Positions 42,650-51,590 are shown, counted from the stretch's first letter. The stretch is DNA of 64,000 nucleotides from Lentzea terrae (GCF_003265345.1 NZ_QFWW01000029.1:361900-425899); one strand, 5' to 3'. Notes: generated by a model not told the origin, from the sequence alone. Numbers and translations: made by a program.

Positions 42650-43845
42650 TACGCCAGCCTTTCCAGGATGATCGCCATGCCCTGCCCGCCACCGACGCAC
42701 ATCGTCTCAAGGCCGAACTGGGCGTCGCGCGCCCGCATGCCGTTGATCAGCGTGGTCATGATCCGCGCACCGGTCGAGCCGAACGGGTGCCCGAGAGCGA
42801 TGGCACCACCGTGCACGTTCAACCGGTCGATGTCGATGCCCAGAGCACGCTGGCTGCCGAGCACCTGCACGGCGAACGCCTCGTTGATCTCGACGAGATC
42901 GATGTCCGAAATGGACATACCGGCGTGATCCAGTGCCTGCTTCGTGGCATCCACGGGACCGAGGCCCATGATCTCCGGCGACAACCCGGATACACCAGTG
43001 GAAACGATGCGCGCCAACGGAGTCAGGCCGAGCTCGCGAGCCCGCGTGGAACTCATGATCACGACAGCGGCCGCACCGTCGTTCAACGGGCAGCAGTTGC
43101 CGGCCGTGATCGTGCCCTCGGGCCGGAACGACGGCTTCAACGAAGCAACAGCCTCGTAGGTGACGCCGGCCCGCGGCCCGTCGTCCTCGGACACCACAGT
43201 GCCGTCGGGCAACGTCACCGGCGTGATCTCGCGGGCGAAGAACCCGTCCGCGATCGCCTTCTCCGCGAGGTTCTGCGACCGCACGCCGAACTCGTCCTGG
43301 TCGTGCCGCGAGATGCCCATCTGCGTGGCGACGTTCTCGGCCGTCTGCCCCATCGCGATGTAGTAGTCGGGCAGCTTGCCTTCCAGCCGCGGGTCGGTCC
43401 ACGGAGCGTTGGAAGCAGCCGTGGCCAACGTCCGCTGCTGCGCCTCGTCGAACAGCGGGTTGAACGACGGCGCACCGGAGTGCATGTACCGCGACACGCA
43501 CTCGACGCCGGCCGAGATGAACCCGTGCCCTTCCCCCGCCTTGATGGCGTGGAAAGCCATCCGCGCGGTCTGGACGGACGAGGCGCAGAACCGGTTGACG
43601 GTCGTGCCGGGCAGGTTGTCGTACCCGAGCTGCACGGCGACGCGGCGCGCGATGTTCTGGCCGTGCTCGTCCTGCGGCTCGGCACACCCGAGGTGCAGGT
43701 CGGTGATCTCGGACGCCGGCAGGTCGCCCAGCGCCGCCGAGATCACCTGCGCGGCCAGGTCGTCCGGCCGCATCGACACGAGCGAACCCTTGCGCGCCCG
43801 GCCGATGGGCGACCGCGCGGTGGAGACGATGACTGCTTCAGGCAC
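42649..43845 (-). CDS. acetyl-CoA C-acyltransferase (thiolase)
   Basis: This thiolase of 398 residues cleaves 3-ketoacyl-CoA with CoA to acetyl-CoA and a shortened acyl-CoA. The nucleophilic Cys87 lies in NRFCASSVQT, the His in GGAIALGHPFGSTGAR, and the second Cys in METMCVGGGQG-like sequence (ETMCVGGGQG). Length and motifs fit the FadA/degradative group more than PhaA. The ATG at 43845 follows the ACAD stop by 10 bases, and its stop overlaps the SDR start. Part of the operon driven from the palindromic operators at 45015. Confidence 0.94.
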   Translation of the reverse strand: MPEAVIVSTARSPIGRARKGSLVSMRPDDLAAQVISAALGDLPASEITDLHLGCAEPQDEHGQNIARRVAVQLGYDNLPGTTVNRFCASSVQTARMAFHAIKAGEGHGFISAGVECVSRYMHSGAPSFNPLFDEAQQRTLATAASNAPWTDPRLEGKLPDYYIAMGQTAENVATQMGISRHDQDEFGVRSQNLAEKAIADGFFAREITPVTLPDGTVVSEDDGPRAGVTYEAVASLKPSFRPEGTITAGNCCPLNDGAAAVVIMSSTRARELGLTPLARIVSTGVSGLSPEIMGLGPVDATKQALDHAGMSISDIDLVEINEAFAVQVLGSQRALGIDIDRLNVHGGAIALGHPFGSTGARIMTTLINGMRARDAQFGLETMCVGGGQGMAIILERLA

Positions 43846-43855
43846 AAGACACCCC

Positions 43856-45001
43856 TTACAGGCCCAGCTCGCGGCCGATGAGTTCCTTCATGATCTCGTT
43901 GGAGCCCGCCCAGATCTTCGTGACGCGGGCGTCCATCCAGGCGCGGGCGACGCGGTACTCGGTCATGTAGCCGTAGCCACCGTGCAGCTGCACGCAGGCG
44001 TCGATGACCTCGTTCTCGATGTCGGCGCTCCAGTACTTCGCCTGCGCCGCCTCGACCGAGCTCAGTTCACCGCGCACGTGCTGCATGGTCAGCGTGTCGA
44101 TGAACGCCTGCGAGACGTCCAGCTTGGTGCGCAGCTCCGCGAGCAGGAACTTGTTGTGCTGGAACTTGCCGATGGCCTGCCCGAACGCCTTGCGCTCCTT
44201 GACGTACTCGAGCGTCTCGTCGAAAACGCCCTGCGCGTGCGCGAGGTTCGAGATCGCGCCGCCGATCCGCTCCTGCGGCAGGCGTTCCATCATGTAGATG
44301 AAGCCCTGGCCCTCTTCGCCGATCATGTTCGCGGCCGGCAGCCGGACGTCGGAGAAGAACAGCTCCGCCGTGTCGGACGGGTGCTGGCCGACCTTGTCGA
44401 GCTTGCGGCCGCGCTCGAAGCCGGGCATGCCGGTCTCGACGGCGAACAGCGTGATGCCGCGCGCGCCCTTCGACGGGTCCGTCCGAGCCGCCACGACGAT
44501 CATGTCGGCGGTGTAGCCGTTGGTGATGAACGTCTTGGAGCCGTTGAGGATCCAGTCGTCACCGGCACGAACGGCGTTGGTCTTCAACGCAGCGAGGTCG
44601 GAGCCACCAGAAGGCTCGGTCATCGCGATACCGGTCTTGAGCTCGCCGGTGCACATGCCGGGCAGCCAGCGCTGCTTCTGCTCCTCGGTGCACAGGTCGA
44701 CGAGGTACGGCGCCACGACATCGCCGTGGATGCCCAACGACGACGCGACGGCCGCGTTGACCCGGCACAGCTCCTCGGCGAACACCGTGTTGAACCGGTA
44801 GTCGTTCGCGCCGCTGCCGCCGTACTCCTCGGGAATCTCCAGCCCGAGCAGGCCCTGGCGACCGGCCTCGAGCCACACGTCGCGGTCGATCACGCGCTGC
44901 TCGATGAACTTCTCGACGTTCGGCGTGATCGTGCGCTCGACGAAAGCCTTCGCCGACTCCCGGAACGCCTCGTGATCCTCGTTGAACAGCGTCCGCTGCA
45001 C
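43856..45001 (-). CDS. long-chain-type acyl-CoA dehydrogenase
   Basis: This is a FAD-dependent dehydrogenase of about 381 residues that makes 2-enoyl-CoA. FAD- and substrate-contact segments include GIAMTEPSGGSDLAALKTN, WILNGSKTFITNG and QLHGGYGYMTEYRVARAWMD. The C-terminal KIWAGSNEIMKELIGREL carries Ala where medium-chain enzymes have the catalytic Glu. That fits the long-chain/isovaleryl type, whose base sits elsewhere. I prefer GTG 45001, with GGAGG five bases before it, to the ATG at 45013, because the ATG lies at the edge of the operator. It is the first gene of the operon ACAD-thiolase-SDR-exonuclease, divergent from the TetR gene. Confidence 0.92.
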   Translation of the reverse strand: MQRTLFNEDHEAFRESAKAFVERTITPNVEKFIEQRVIDRDVWLEAGRQGLLGLEIPEEYGGSGANDYRFNTVFAEELCRVNAAVASSLGIHGDVVAPYLVDLCTEEQKQRWLPGMCTGELKTGIAMTEPSGGSDLAALKTNAVRAGDDWILNGSKTFITNGYTADMIVVAARTDPSKGARGITLFAVETGMPGFERGRKLDKVGQHPSDTAELFFSDVRLPAANMIGEEGQGFIYMMERLPQERIGGAISNLAHAQGVFDETLEYVKERKAFGQAIGKFQHNKFLLAELRTKLDVSQAFIDTLTMQHVRGELSSVEAAQAKYWSADIENEVIDACVQLHGGYGYMTEYRVARAWMDARVTKIWAGSNEIMKELIGRELGL

Positions 45002-45014
45002 GACTACCTCCATA

Positions 45015-45030
45015 CTAAGCGGTTGCTTAG
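45015..45030. promoter_or_regulatory. operator CTAAGC-GGTT-GCTTAG (first of two)
   Basis: Perfect 6-bp inverted arms, 13 bases from the ACAD start. Together with the copy at 45033 it forms a tandem site (18 bases centre to centre) in the divergent ACAD/TetR promoter, the usual arrangement for an autoregulated TetR repressor. Confidence 0.8.
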
Positions 45031-45032
45031 CG

Positions 45033-45048
45033 CTAAGCGCCCGCTTAG
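45033..45048. promoter_or_regulatory. operator CTAAGC-GCCC-GCTTAG (second of two)
   Basis: Second perfect copy of the same palindrome, 45 bases before the TetR start codon. The 18-base centre distance puts the two sites on nearly the same face of the helix, which allows two dimers to bind side by side. Confidence 0.8.
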
Positions 45049-45093
45049 CGTGCAGTACGATCCATCACCTGTCAACACGCGAGGAGCAGCCCG

Positions 45094-45717
45094 ATGACGA
45101 CGACCGGACTGGACGAGTTCGCGCTGCTCGACGAGACCTGGCGCGCTGTCACCCCGGACGCCGCCCGCCGCATGCTCATCGCCGCCGCGCACGCGTTCGC
45201 AGGCAAGGGATACCACGCCACGACGACCCGGGACATCGCCTCGCTGGCAGGAATGTCACCCGCGGCCGTGTACATCCACTACCGGTCCAAAGAGGAACTT
45301 CTCTTCAACATCTCGCGCGTCGGCCACGAGCTGTCACTCACCGCGCTGTCGTCGATCGAAGGCCGTGACGCGACGGAACGGCTGCACAACGCCGTCAAGT
45401 CGTTCGCGAGCTGGCACGCGGAGTTCCACACGACCGCGCGGGTGGTGCAGTACGAGCTCGGCGCGCTCTCCCCGGAACACCACGCGGAGGTGGCGGAGCT
45501 GCGCCGGCAGATCGACCAGCAGATGCGGTCGTTCATCGAGGACGGCGTCCAGGAGGGCGTGTTCGACGTCCCCGACCTCAAGGGCGCGACGCTGGCCGTC
45601 CTGTCGCTGTGCATCGACGTCGCGCGCTGGTACCAGCCGGGCGGGAGGCGGACCCCCGACGAGATCGGCGCCTTGTACGCCGATCTCGTCCTCAGGATGG
45701 TCCGGCCCGCTACCTGA
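45094..45717 (+). CDS. TetR-family regulator of acyl-CoA genes
   Basis: This 207-residue repressor has an HTH at residues ~24-70 (AAHAFAGKGYHATTTRDIAS, LAGMSPAAVYIHYRSKEELL) and a TetR C-terminal domain of the kind seen in actinobacterial lipid-degradation regulators (VVQYELGALSPEHHAEVAEL, VARWYQPGGRRTPDEIG). It should bind the paired palindromes between itself and the ACAD gene, repressing both, and probably the matching sites at 27315 and 47002; an acyl-CoA ligand would release it. The ATG has GAGGAGCAGCCCG upstream. Ligand and targets are inferred from layout. Confidence 0.88.
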   Translation: MTTTGLDEFALLDETWRAVTPDAARRMLIAAAHAFAGKGYHATTTRDIASLAGMSPAAVYIHYRSKEELLFNISRVGHELSLTALSSIEGRDATERLHNAVKSFASWHAEFHTTARVVQYELGALSPEHHAEVAELRRQIDQQMRSFIEDGVQEGVFDVPDLKGATLAVLSLCIDVARWYQPGGRRTPDEIGALYADLVLRMVRPAT

Positions 45718-45982
45718 CCGCTTTCCGGCCGTACACCCCGGCCACGATCGAGACGCCGACCGCTGCGACGACGATCTGGACGATCACCTCGATCCAGTCG
45801 ATGCCCGGCGTGTCCTGCACACCGAGCAACCGCGCGATCCACGACCCGATGAACGCGGCCGCGATACCGACCAGCAGGGTCAGCCAGATCGGGATGGCCT
45901 GCTTGCCCGGCGCGAACAGCTTGCCGAGCAAGCCCAGGATCAGGCCGATGATGAGTGCGCCGAGAATGCTCTCGATGGTCAC
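45710..45982 (-). CDS. GlsB/YeaQ/YmgE-family small membrane protein
   Basis: This 90-residue protein has three hydrophobic helices rich in glycine (ILGALIIGLILGLLGKLFAP, WLTLLVGIAAAFIGSWIARL, EVIVQIVVAAVGVSIVAGVY), the build of the GlsB/YeaQ/YmgE transglycosylase-associated family linked to envelope stress. The molecular role is not known. GTG at 45982 follows GGAGGAGGCGTCC. It ends inside the last codons of the convergent TetR gene (8-base overlap). Confidence 0.9.
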   Translation of the reverse strand: MTIESILGALIIGLILGLLGKLFAPGKQAIPIWLTLLVGIAAAFIGSWIARLLGVQDTPGIDWIEVIVQIVVAAVGVSIVAGVYGRKAVR

Positions 45983-46067
45983 GGACGCCTCCTCCGCTAC
46001 TCCCCGACACGTACGGGGATCTCGCAGAAAATCATCCCGTCACTCGGCATGATCCGCAGCTTGAGCG

Positions 46068-46844
46068 CTACCAGCGGCTGCCGGAGACCTGCGCCATCCA
46101 CTGGTTGATCGTGGCGGTCCAGTCGGTGCCGACGGCCTGCTGGTGCGACACGGCGAACCGGCCGTACGCGTCGCCGCCCGAGCGGAGCAGCCCGGCGCGC
46201 TTGTCGGCCTCCAGCACCACGTGCAACTCGGTGGGCGTGGTGACGAACGTCAGCTCCACCTGCTTGAGGCGCCCGGCGAACTGCGGCGGCGGGTAGAACT
46301 CGATCTCCTGGTAGAACGGCAGCTGCTGCGGCACGCCGTAGATGCGGCCGCGCTCGTTGTCCGCCTTGGTGAAGCGGAAGCCCATCTGCCCGAACGCCTG
46401 CAGCACCGCGTCCTGCGACGGCAGCGGGTGCACCCAGATCGGGTCGAGGTCACCGGGGTCGACCGCGCCGCGGACCTCGAGCTCGGTGCGCAGGCCCAGC
46501 TGCATGCCGGACAGCTGCATGCCGCCGACGACGTTGAGCGGGCACTCGAACGGCACCGGCACCTGGAAGGGCAGCGAGAGGTTCTGGTGCGGCTGCGCGA
46601 TGATCCGCTGTCCCACGGAGAACTTGTGGAACTCCATGTTGGTGTTGTACTCGTTGTCGCCGCTCTCGACCTCGACGCGGGTGAGCAACGCCAGCGTGAC
46701 GTGGTCGATCTCGGCGGGGTGGTCGCCGCCGGCGATCCGCACCTCACCGGAGAGCACTTCACCGGGACGCACGTTCGGGTTGGTCAGCACCGTGTCGACA
46801 GTCGGCCCGCCCACGCCGAACGCGCGCATCATCCTCTTGAACAC
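46068..46844 (-). CDS. Spo0M-like sporulation-control protein
   Basis: This 258-residue cytoplasmic protein has an arrestin-like fold of the Spo0M family, which modulates sporulation in Bacillus and is common in actinomycetes without a clear role. It begins FKRMMRAFGVGGPTVDTVL and has VRPGEVLSGEVRIAGGDHPA and LSLPFQVPVPFECPLNVVGG, all typical. The GTG at 46844 fits homolog N-termini and has GGAGG eight bases upstream; GTG 46847 is also possible. It is divergent from the carboxylase gene. Confidence 0.88.
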   Translation of the reverse strand: MFKRMMRAFGVGGPTVDTVLTNPNVRPGEVLSGEVRIAGGDHPAEIDHVTLALLTRVEVESGDNEYNTNMEFHKFSVGQRIIAQPHQNLSLPFQVPVPFECPLNVVGGMQLSGMQLGLRTELEVRGAVDPGDLDPIWVHPLPSQDAVLQAFGQMGFRFTKADNERGRIYGVPQQLPFYQEIEFYPPPQFAGRLKQVELTFVTTPTELHVVLEADKRAGLLRSGGDAYGRFAVSHQQAVGTDWTATINQWMAQVSGSRW

Positions 46845-47001
46845 CACTGCGGCCTCCTGAGCCACTCGCAACTTTGCGGGGAGTTTTGCCAACTGAATCG
46901 CCCGTTTGCGGCGAAGTGTTCCGTTGACGCCTCAGTACCCAGATCGGTTCCGTATGGACTTCCGTTGACTTCAGATGGCAGCATGCGACCGCCGTCACAT
47001 A

Positions 47002-47017
47002 CTAAGCGGTCGCTCAG
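47002..47017. promoter_or_regulatory. operator CTAAGC-GGTC-GCTCAG before the carboxylase gene
   Basis: Fourth copy of the TetR-type palindrome, with one mismatch in the right arm. It ends directly at the ribosome binding site (GGAGG, 47017-47022), so the transcript must start within or beside it and a bound repressor would block it. Confidence 0.7.
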
Positions 47018-47027
47018 GAGGATTGCC

Positions 47028-50000
47028 GTGTTGCTCGTCGCCAACCGGGGTGAGGTCGCCGTCCGCGTGCTGCGCGCGGCCGCTGACCTGGGTATTCGCA
47101 CCGTGGCGGTGTACGCGGAGGACGACGTTTCCTCGTTGCACGTGACGCTCGCGGACCGTGCCGTCGCGCTGCGTGGAGATGCCCCGTACTTGGACGTTGA
47201 TCAGATCCTGGACGCTGCTTCCGACTGTCAGGCGGTGCATCCGGGCTGGGGCTTTCTGTCCGAGAACGCGGCTTTTGCGCGGGCCTGTGCCGCGCGCGGG
47301 CTGACGTTCGTCGGCCCGTCGCCCGAGGTGCTGGAACTGCTGGGCGACAAGCAGCGCGCCCGGTCGCTGGCCGCGTCGCTGGGGATTCCCGTGCTGGACG
47401 CCGCGCCCGGCGAGTTCCCGGTGATGGTCAAGGCGGTCGCCGGCGGTGGCGGCAAGGGCATGCGGGCTGTTTTCGCGCCCGAGGACCTCGACAGTGCCGT
47501 CGAGGCGTGCCGGGCGGAGGCGCTGGCGGCGTTCGGGGTCGGGGATGTCTACTTCGAACGGTTGCTGCCCTCCGCCCGGCACATCGAGGTGCAGCTGGTC
47601 GGCACGTCCGTGATCGGTGACCGCGACTGCTCGTTGCAGCTGCGGCACCAGAAGCTCGTCGAGATCGCGCCGGCGCCGCTGCTGGACCCTGTGCTGCGCA
47701 AGGCTTTGCACTCCGCCGCTGCCTCCTTGGCCTCTGCCGTCGGCTACACCGGCGTCGGCACGGTGGAGTTCCTGGTGGCCGGCGACGCGTTCTACTTCAT
47801 GGAGGCCAACCCGCGGCTGCAGGTCGAGCACACCGTCACCGAGATGGTGTCCGGTGTGGACCTCGTGCGCACCCAGCTGCTGCTCGCCTGGGGCGGTGAC
47901 GTCGACTTCACGCCTTCTGACCGCGGTTCTGCCGTGCAGGTGCGCGTGAACCAGACGTCCGGTGGCGTGCTCTCTGCTTTCGGGCTGCCTTCCGGACCCG
48001 GAGTTCGCGTCGACACGCACGGGTACGTCGGCTACCGGACCGGGACGCGGTACGACGGATTGCTCGCGAAGCTCGTGGTGCACGGCGAGGACCTCGACGT
48101 CGCCCTGAACCGGGCGCGGCGGGCGTTGGGCGAGTTCCGGATCGAGGGCGTCCCGACGAACCTGGAGTTCCTCCGGTCGTTGCTGGCTCAGGACATCGTC
48201 GGCGCGACGACCGACTTCGTGGTCCCCGAGCCTGCTTCGGGGATGCGGGCGCCGTTGGCCGGCACGGTGGTCGCGGTTTCGGCGGACTCCGTGGTGCTGG
48301 AAGCGATGAAGATGCAGCACGTCGTGCGGGTGTCCGGTGACGTTCTGGTGTCGGTCGGCGACACGGTCTCCGAGGGCCAGCTGCTCGCTTCGGGCTCCGG
48401 TGAGTCCACTGAGGACGTCGCTGAGGTCGACCTTGAGCATGTGCGGTCCGATCTCGCCGAGGTGCTGGCGCGGCACGACTTCTCGCGCCCCGAAGCTGAG
48501 GCGCGGCGACACGCTGCCGGTGGCCGGACCGCCCGGGAGAACATCGCGGATCTTTGCTCTTCCTTCGTCGAGTACGGCGGCTTGGCGATCGCCGCCCAAC
48601 GCCAGCGCCGCTCGCTGGACGAGCTGATCGAACGCACCCCCGCCGACGGCATGGTGGCAGGCATCGGCGTCGTGAACGGCCAACGCATCGTTGCGATGTC
48701 CTACGACTACGCCGTCCTCGCCGGCACGCAAGGCCTGCGCAACCACCAGAAGAAGGACAGGTTGTTCGCACTGGCCCAGCAGGAGAACCTGCCGGTCGTG
48801 CTCTTCGCGGAGGGCGGCGGCGGACGTCCCGGCGACACCGACCACAGCATGGTCAGCGGCCTCGACTGCGGCTCGTTCCACGCGTTCGCCCAGCTGAGCG
48901 GCCAGGTGCCGCTGGTGGGCGTCGTCGCGGGGCGGTGCTTCGCGGGCAACGCGGTGCTGCTCGGCACGTGCGACGTGATCATCGCGGTCGAGGGCGCGAA
49001 CATCGGCATGGGCGGCCCGGCGATGATCGAGGGCGGCGGGCTCGGCGTCTTCCGCCCCGAGGACATCGGCCCGTTGGACGTGCAGGTGCCCAACGGCGTC
49101 GTGGACATCGCCGTGGCGACAGAAGAAGAGGCCGTCGCCGTCGCGAAGAAGTACCTCTCCTACTTCCAGGCTTCCGCAGGCGTCCCCCGCACGAGCGCGC
49201 AGCCTTCGCCCGCGCCGCAAGGGGGTCCCCTTGACTCAATTATCCCAGACGACACCGACAATTTCGGATCGTGGAAGTGCGCGGACCAGCGCCTGCTCCG
49301 CCACGCCATCCCGGAGAACCGCCTCCGCGCCTACGACATCCGGACGGTCATCGAAACCCTCGCCGACACCGACAGCGTCCTCGAACTCCGCAAGGGCTTC
49401 GGCAAGGCCATCGTCACCGCCCTGATCCGCGTGGAAGGCCGCCCCATCGCCCTGATCGCCAACGACCCCAACGTCCTCGGCGGCGCGATCGACGCCGACG
49501 CAGCCGACAAGTGCGCCCGCTTCCTCCAACTGGCAGACGCCTTCAACCTCGCGGTCGTCTCCCTGACCGACACCCCTGGCTTCATGGTCGGCCCGGAAGC
49601 CGAACGCACCGCCACCGTCCGCCACCTGACCCGCATGGTCGTGACGGGCGCGAACCTGACCGTCCCCTTCGGACTCGTCGTCCTCCGCAAGGCGTACGGC
49701 CTGGGCGCCCAAGCCATGGCGGCCGGCAGCCTCAAAGTCCCCCAGTTCGCCATCTCCTGGCCCACCGGCGAGTTCGGCCCGATGGGCCTCGAAGGCGCCG
49801 TGAAACTCGGGTTCAAACGCGAACTGGACGCGATCGACGACGAACAAGAACGCCAGCACCGCTACGACCAGATGGTCGCAGGCGCGTACGAACACGGCAA
49901 AGCGCTGAACGTCGCGAGTGTCTTCGAGATCGACGACGTCATCGACCCCGCCGACACGCGCCGCTGGATCGCCACCGCGCTGGCCCCCGCAACTTCCCGC

Positions 50001-50039
50001 CCCCAAGGGAAGAAACGCCCGTTCATCGACACGTGGTGA
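47028..50039 (+). CDS. single-chain acyl-CoA carboxylase (BC-BCCP-CT fusion)
   Basis: This biotin enzyme of 1003 residues carries all three parts of an acyl-CoA carboxylase. The biotin carboxylase starts LLVANRGEVAVRVLRAA, with the ATP-grasp loop VKAVAGGGGKGMRAVF and FMEANPRLQVEHTVTEM. The biotin domain is short, and VLEAMKMQHV carries biotin on Lys428. The carboxyltransferase spans about 480-1003 (GGLAIAAQRQRRSLDELIER; LTDTPGFMVGPEAERTATVR). It would make malonyl- or methylmalonyl-type CoA from a CoA thioester. The GTG at 47028 has GGAGGATTGCC before it. The upstream palindrome links it to the acyl-CoA degradation genes, and an MHS transporter follows at 10 bases. The chain length of the substrate is unknown. 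Confidence 0.93.
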   Translation: MLLVANRGEVAVRVLRAAADLGIRTVAVYAEDDVSSLHVTLADRAVALRGDAPYLDVDQILDAASDCQAVHPGWGFLSENAAFARACAARGLTFVGPSPEVLELLGDKQRARSLAASLGIPVLDAAPGEFPVMVKAVAGGGGKGMRAVFAPEDLDSAVEACRAEALAAFGVGDVYFERLLPSARHIEVQLVGTSVIGDRDCSLQLRHQKLVEIAPAPLLDPVLRKALHSAAASLASAVGYTGVGTVEFLVAGDAFYFMEANPRLQVEHTVTEMVSGVDLVRTQLLLAWGGDVDFTPSDRGSAVQVRVNQTSGGVLSAFGLPSGPGVRVDTHGYVGYRTGTRYDGLLAKLVVHGEDLDVALNRARRALGEFRIEGVPTNLEFLRSLLAQDIVGATTDFVVPEPASGMRAPLAGTVVAVSADSVVLEAMKMQHVVRVSGDVLVSVGDTVSEGQLLASGSGESTEDVAEVDLEHVRSDLAEVLARHDFSRPEAEARRHAAGGRTARENIADLCSSFVEYGGLAIAAQRQRRSLDELIERTPADGMVAGIGVVNGQRIVAMSYDYAVLAGTQGLRNHQKKDRLFALAQQENLPVVLFAEGGGGRPGDTDHSMVSGLDCGSFHAFAQLSGQVPLVGVVAGRCFAGNAVLLGTCDVIIAVEGANIGMGGPAMIEGGGLGVFRPEDIGPLDVQVPNGVVDIAVATEEEAVAVAKKYLSYFQASAGVPRTSAQPSPAPQGGPLDSIIPDDTDNFGSWKCADQRLLRHAIPENRLRAYDIRTVIETLADTDSVLELRKGFGKAIVTALIRVEGRPIALIANDPNVLGGAIDADAADKCARFLQLADAFNLAVVSLTDTPGFMVGPEAERTATVRHLTRMVVTGANLTVPFGLVVLRKAYGLGAQAMAAGSLKVPQFAISWPTGEFGPMGLEGAVKLGFKRELDAIDDEQERQHRYDQMVAGAYEHGKALNVASVFEIDDVIDPADTRRWIATALAPATSRPQGKKRPFIDTW

Positions 50040-50049
50040 AGGAGAAGCC

Positions 50050-51345
50050 GTGGTCAGTGTTGCCCCGACTGAACAGAAGACCTTACGCAGGCTGATGGCA
50101 GCCGGACTCGTGGGAAGTTCCCTCGAGTGGTACGACTTCTTCATCTACGCGACCGCCGCGGCCCTGGTTTTTCCCAAACTGTTCTTCCCAGAGGCGACGC
50201 CGATCGTGGCGCTGCTGCTCTCGTTCAGCACGTTCTGGGCGGGCTTCGTCGCCCGCCCGATCGGCGGCCTGGTCTTCGGCCACGTCGGCGACAAGTTCGG
50301 CCGCAAGCCCGCGCTGGTCATCTGTCTGGCCCTGATGGCGGCCGCGACGTTCCTCATCGGCCTGCTGCCCACCACAGCGAGCATCGGCGTCGGAGCACCG
50401 CTGCTCCTCGTCCTGCTGCGCTTCCTGCAGGGCATCGCGGTCGGCGGCCAGTGGGGCGGCGTGGTCCTGCTGCTCACCGAGACCGCAGGGCCGAAGAAGC
50501 GCGGCTTCGCGGGCACGTTCGGCCAGGCCGGCGTTCCGATCGGCGTCCTGCTGGGCAACATCGCCTTCATCAGCGCCACGACATCTCTCTCGCCGGAAGC
50601 GTTCGCGTCGTGGGGCTGGCGTGTGCCGTTCCTGGCGAGTGCGCTCCTCTTCCCCGTGGTGCTCTTCATCCAGATGAAGGTCGAGGACAGCCCGGTCTTC
50701 CGCGAACTGCAGGCCAAGCGCGCGGACGCACCCGCCGTCGCCCAGGCGCCGCTGAAGGAGGCCCTGCGCACCCACCGCAAGCCGATCCTGCTCGGCGCGG
50801 GCCTGATGTTCGCCTCCAACGCGATCTTCTACGTGTCGATCGCCGGCGTCCTCTCCTACGCGACGGCCACGCTCGGCCTCTCGCGCGAATCGGTGCTGAT
50901 CGTGAGCCTGCTGTCATCGATCGTGAGCATCCCGGTGATCCTCTACGCCGGCCACCTCTCGGACCGCCTGGGCCGCCGCCCGCTGATCATCGCCGGCGCG
51001 GTCGGTCTGGTCCTGTGGGCGTTCCCGTACTTCCTGCTCGTTGACACCGGGTCGCTCGTACTGCTGTTCGTCGCCGCGACGGTCGGCGGCATCGCGTCCT
51101 CTCTCGTGTACGGCCCGATCGCCGCGTACCTGGGCGAACTGTTCGAGCCGCACGTCCGCTACTCGGGCGCCTCGCTCGCCTACCAGCTGGCGTCGATCCT
51201 GGTCAGCGGCGGTACGCCGTTCATCATGACCGCGCTGCTCGGGGCGACCGGGTCGTCGATGTCGGTGTCCGCGTTCCTGTGCCTGATGGGCCTGGCCACG
51301 CTGTTCTCGGCCCTCAAGCTGCCCGAAACCCACCGCGCCGCCTGA
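50050..51345 (+). CDS. MHS-family (MFS) metabolite:H+ symporter
   Basis: This is a proton-coupled importer of 431 residues with 12 hydrophobic segments. Family marks are GSSLEWYDFFIYATAAALVF in TM1, the MFS loop GHVGDKFGRKPALV, GGQWGGVVLLLTE and the second-half loop GHLSDRLGRRPLI. MHS proteins take up organic acids, betaines and short acids such as propionate or shikimate. GTG at 50050 has GGAG upstream, 10 bases after the carboxylase stop, so they are cotranscribed. I infer that it brings in the acid whose CoA ester the pathway handles. A strong terminator follows. Confidence 0.9.
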   Translation: MVSVAPTEQKTLRRLMAAGLVGSSLEWYDFFIYATAAALVFPKLFFPEATPIVALLLSFSTFWAGFVARPIGGLVFGHVGDKFGRKPALVICLALMAAATFLIGLLPTTASIGVGAPLLLVLLRFLQGIAVGGQWGGVVLLLTETAGPKKRGFAGTFGQAGVPIGVLLGNIAFISATTSLSPEAFASWGWRVPFLASALLFPVVLFIQMKVEDSPVFRELQAKRADAPAVAQAPLKEALRTHRKPILLGAGLMFASNAIFYVSIAGVLSYATATLGLSRESVLIVSLLSSIVSIPVILYAGHLSDRLGRRPLIIAGAVGLVLWAFPYFLLVDTGSLVLLFVAATVGGIASSLVYGPIAAYLGELFEPHVRYSGASLAYQLASILVSGGTPFIMTALLGATGSSMSVSAFLCLMGLATLFSALKLPETHRAA

Positions 51346-51351
51346 CCACAG

Positions 51352-51384
51352 GCCCGGTTGGTGTCTGCCTGGCACCAACCGGGC
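51352..51384 (+). terminator. 12-bp-stem terminator of the carboxylase operon
   Basis: GCCCGGTTGGTG (51352-51363) pairs exactly with CACCAACCGGGC (51373-51384) across a nine-base loop, 7 bases after the transporter stop. Confidence 0.85.
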
Positions 51385-51419
51385 TGCCGGCGCAGGGTGC
51401 TGGTCGTGCCGGAGGACGC

Positions 51420-51521
51420 GTGTGGGTGGAGTTGGATCGGGAGCTCTGACAGGACCTCGTCGACGAGTTCAGGTTCGACCGCCCCCTGAGCTGGGAGTTT
51501 CGTGAACCAGAACTCAGTTAA
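51420..51521 (+). pseudogene. short coding relic before secA2
   Basis: After GGAGG a GTG opens VWVELDREL, a TGA follows at 51447, and the same frame then continues QDLVDEFRFDRPLSWEFREP to a TAA at 51519. The codon use looks coding on both sides of the stop, so this is probably a piece of a dead gene, although a nine-codon leader peptide cannot be excluded. The remaining bases between 51385 and the secA2 start hold nothing else I recognise. Confidence 0.35.
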
Positions 51522-51590
51522 CCGGACATTTCGGGCTTCACAGTCAAGACCTCTGCGGAACCTGGCGCCGATGCCGTACGTTCCTGCGTC

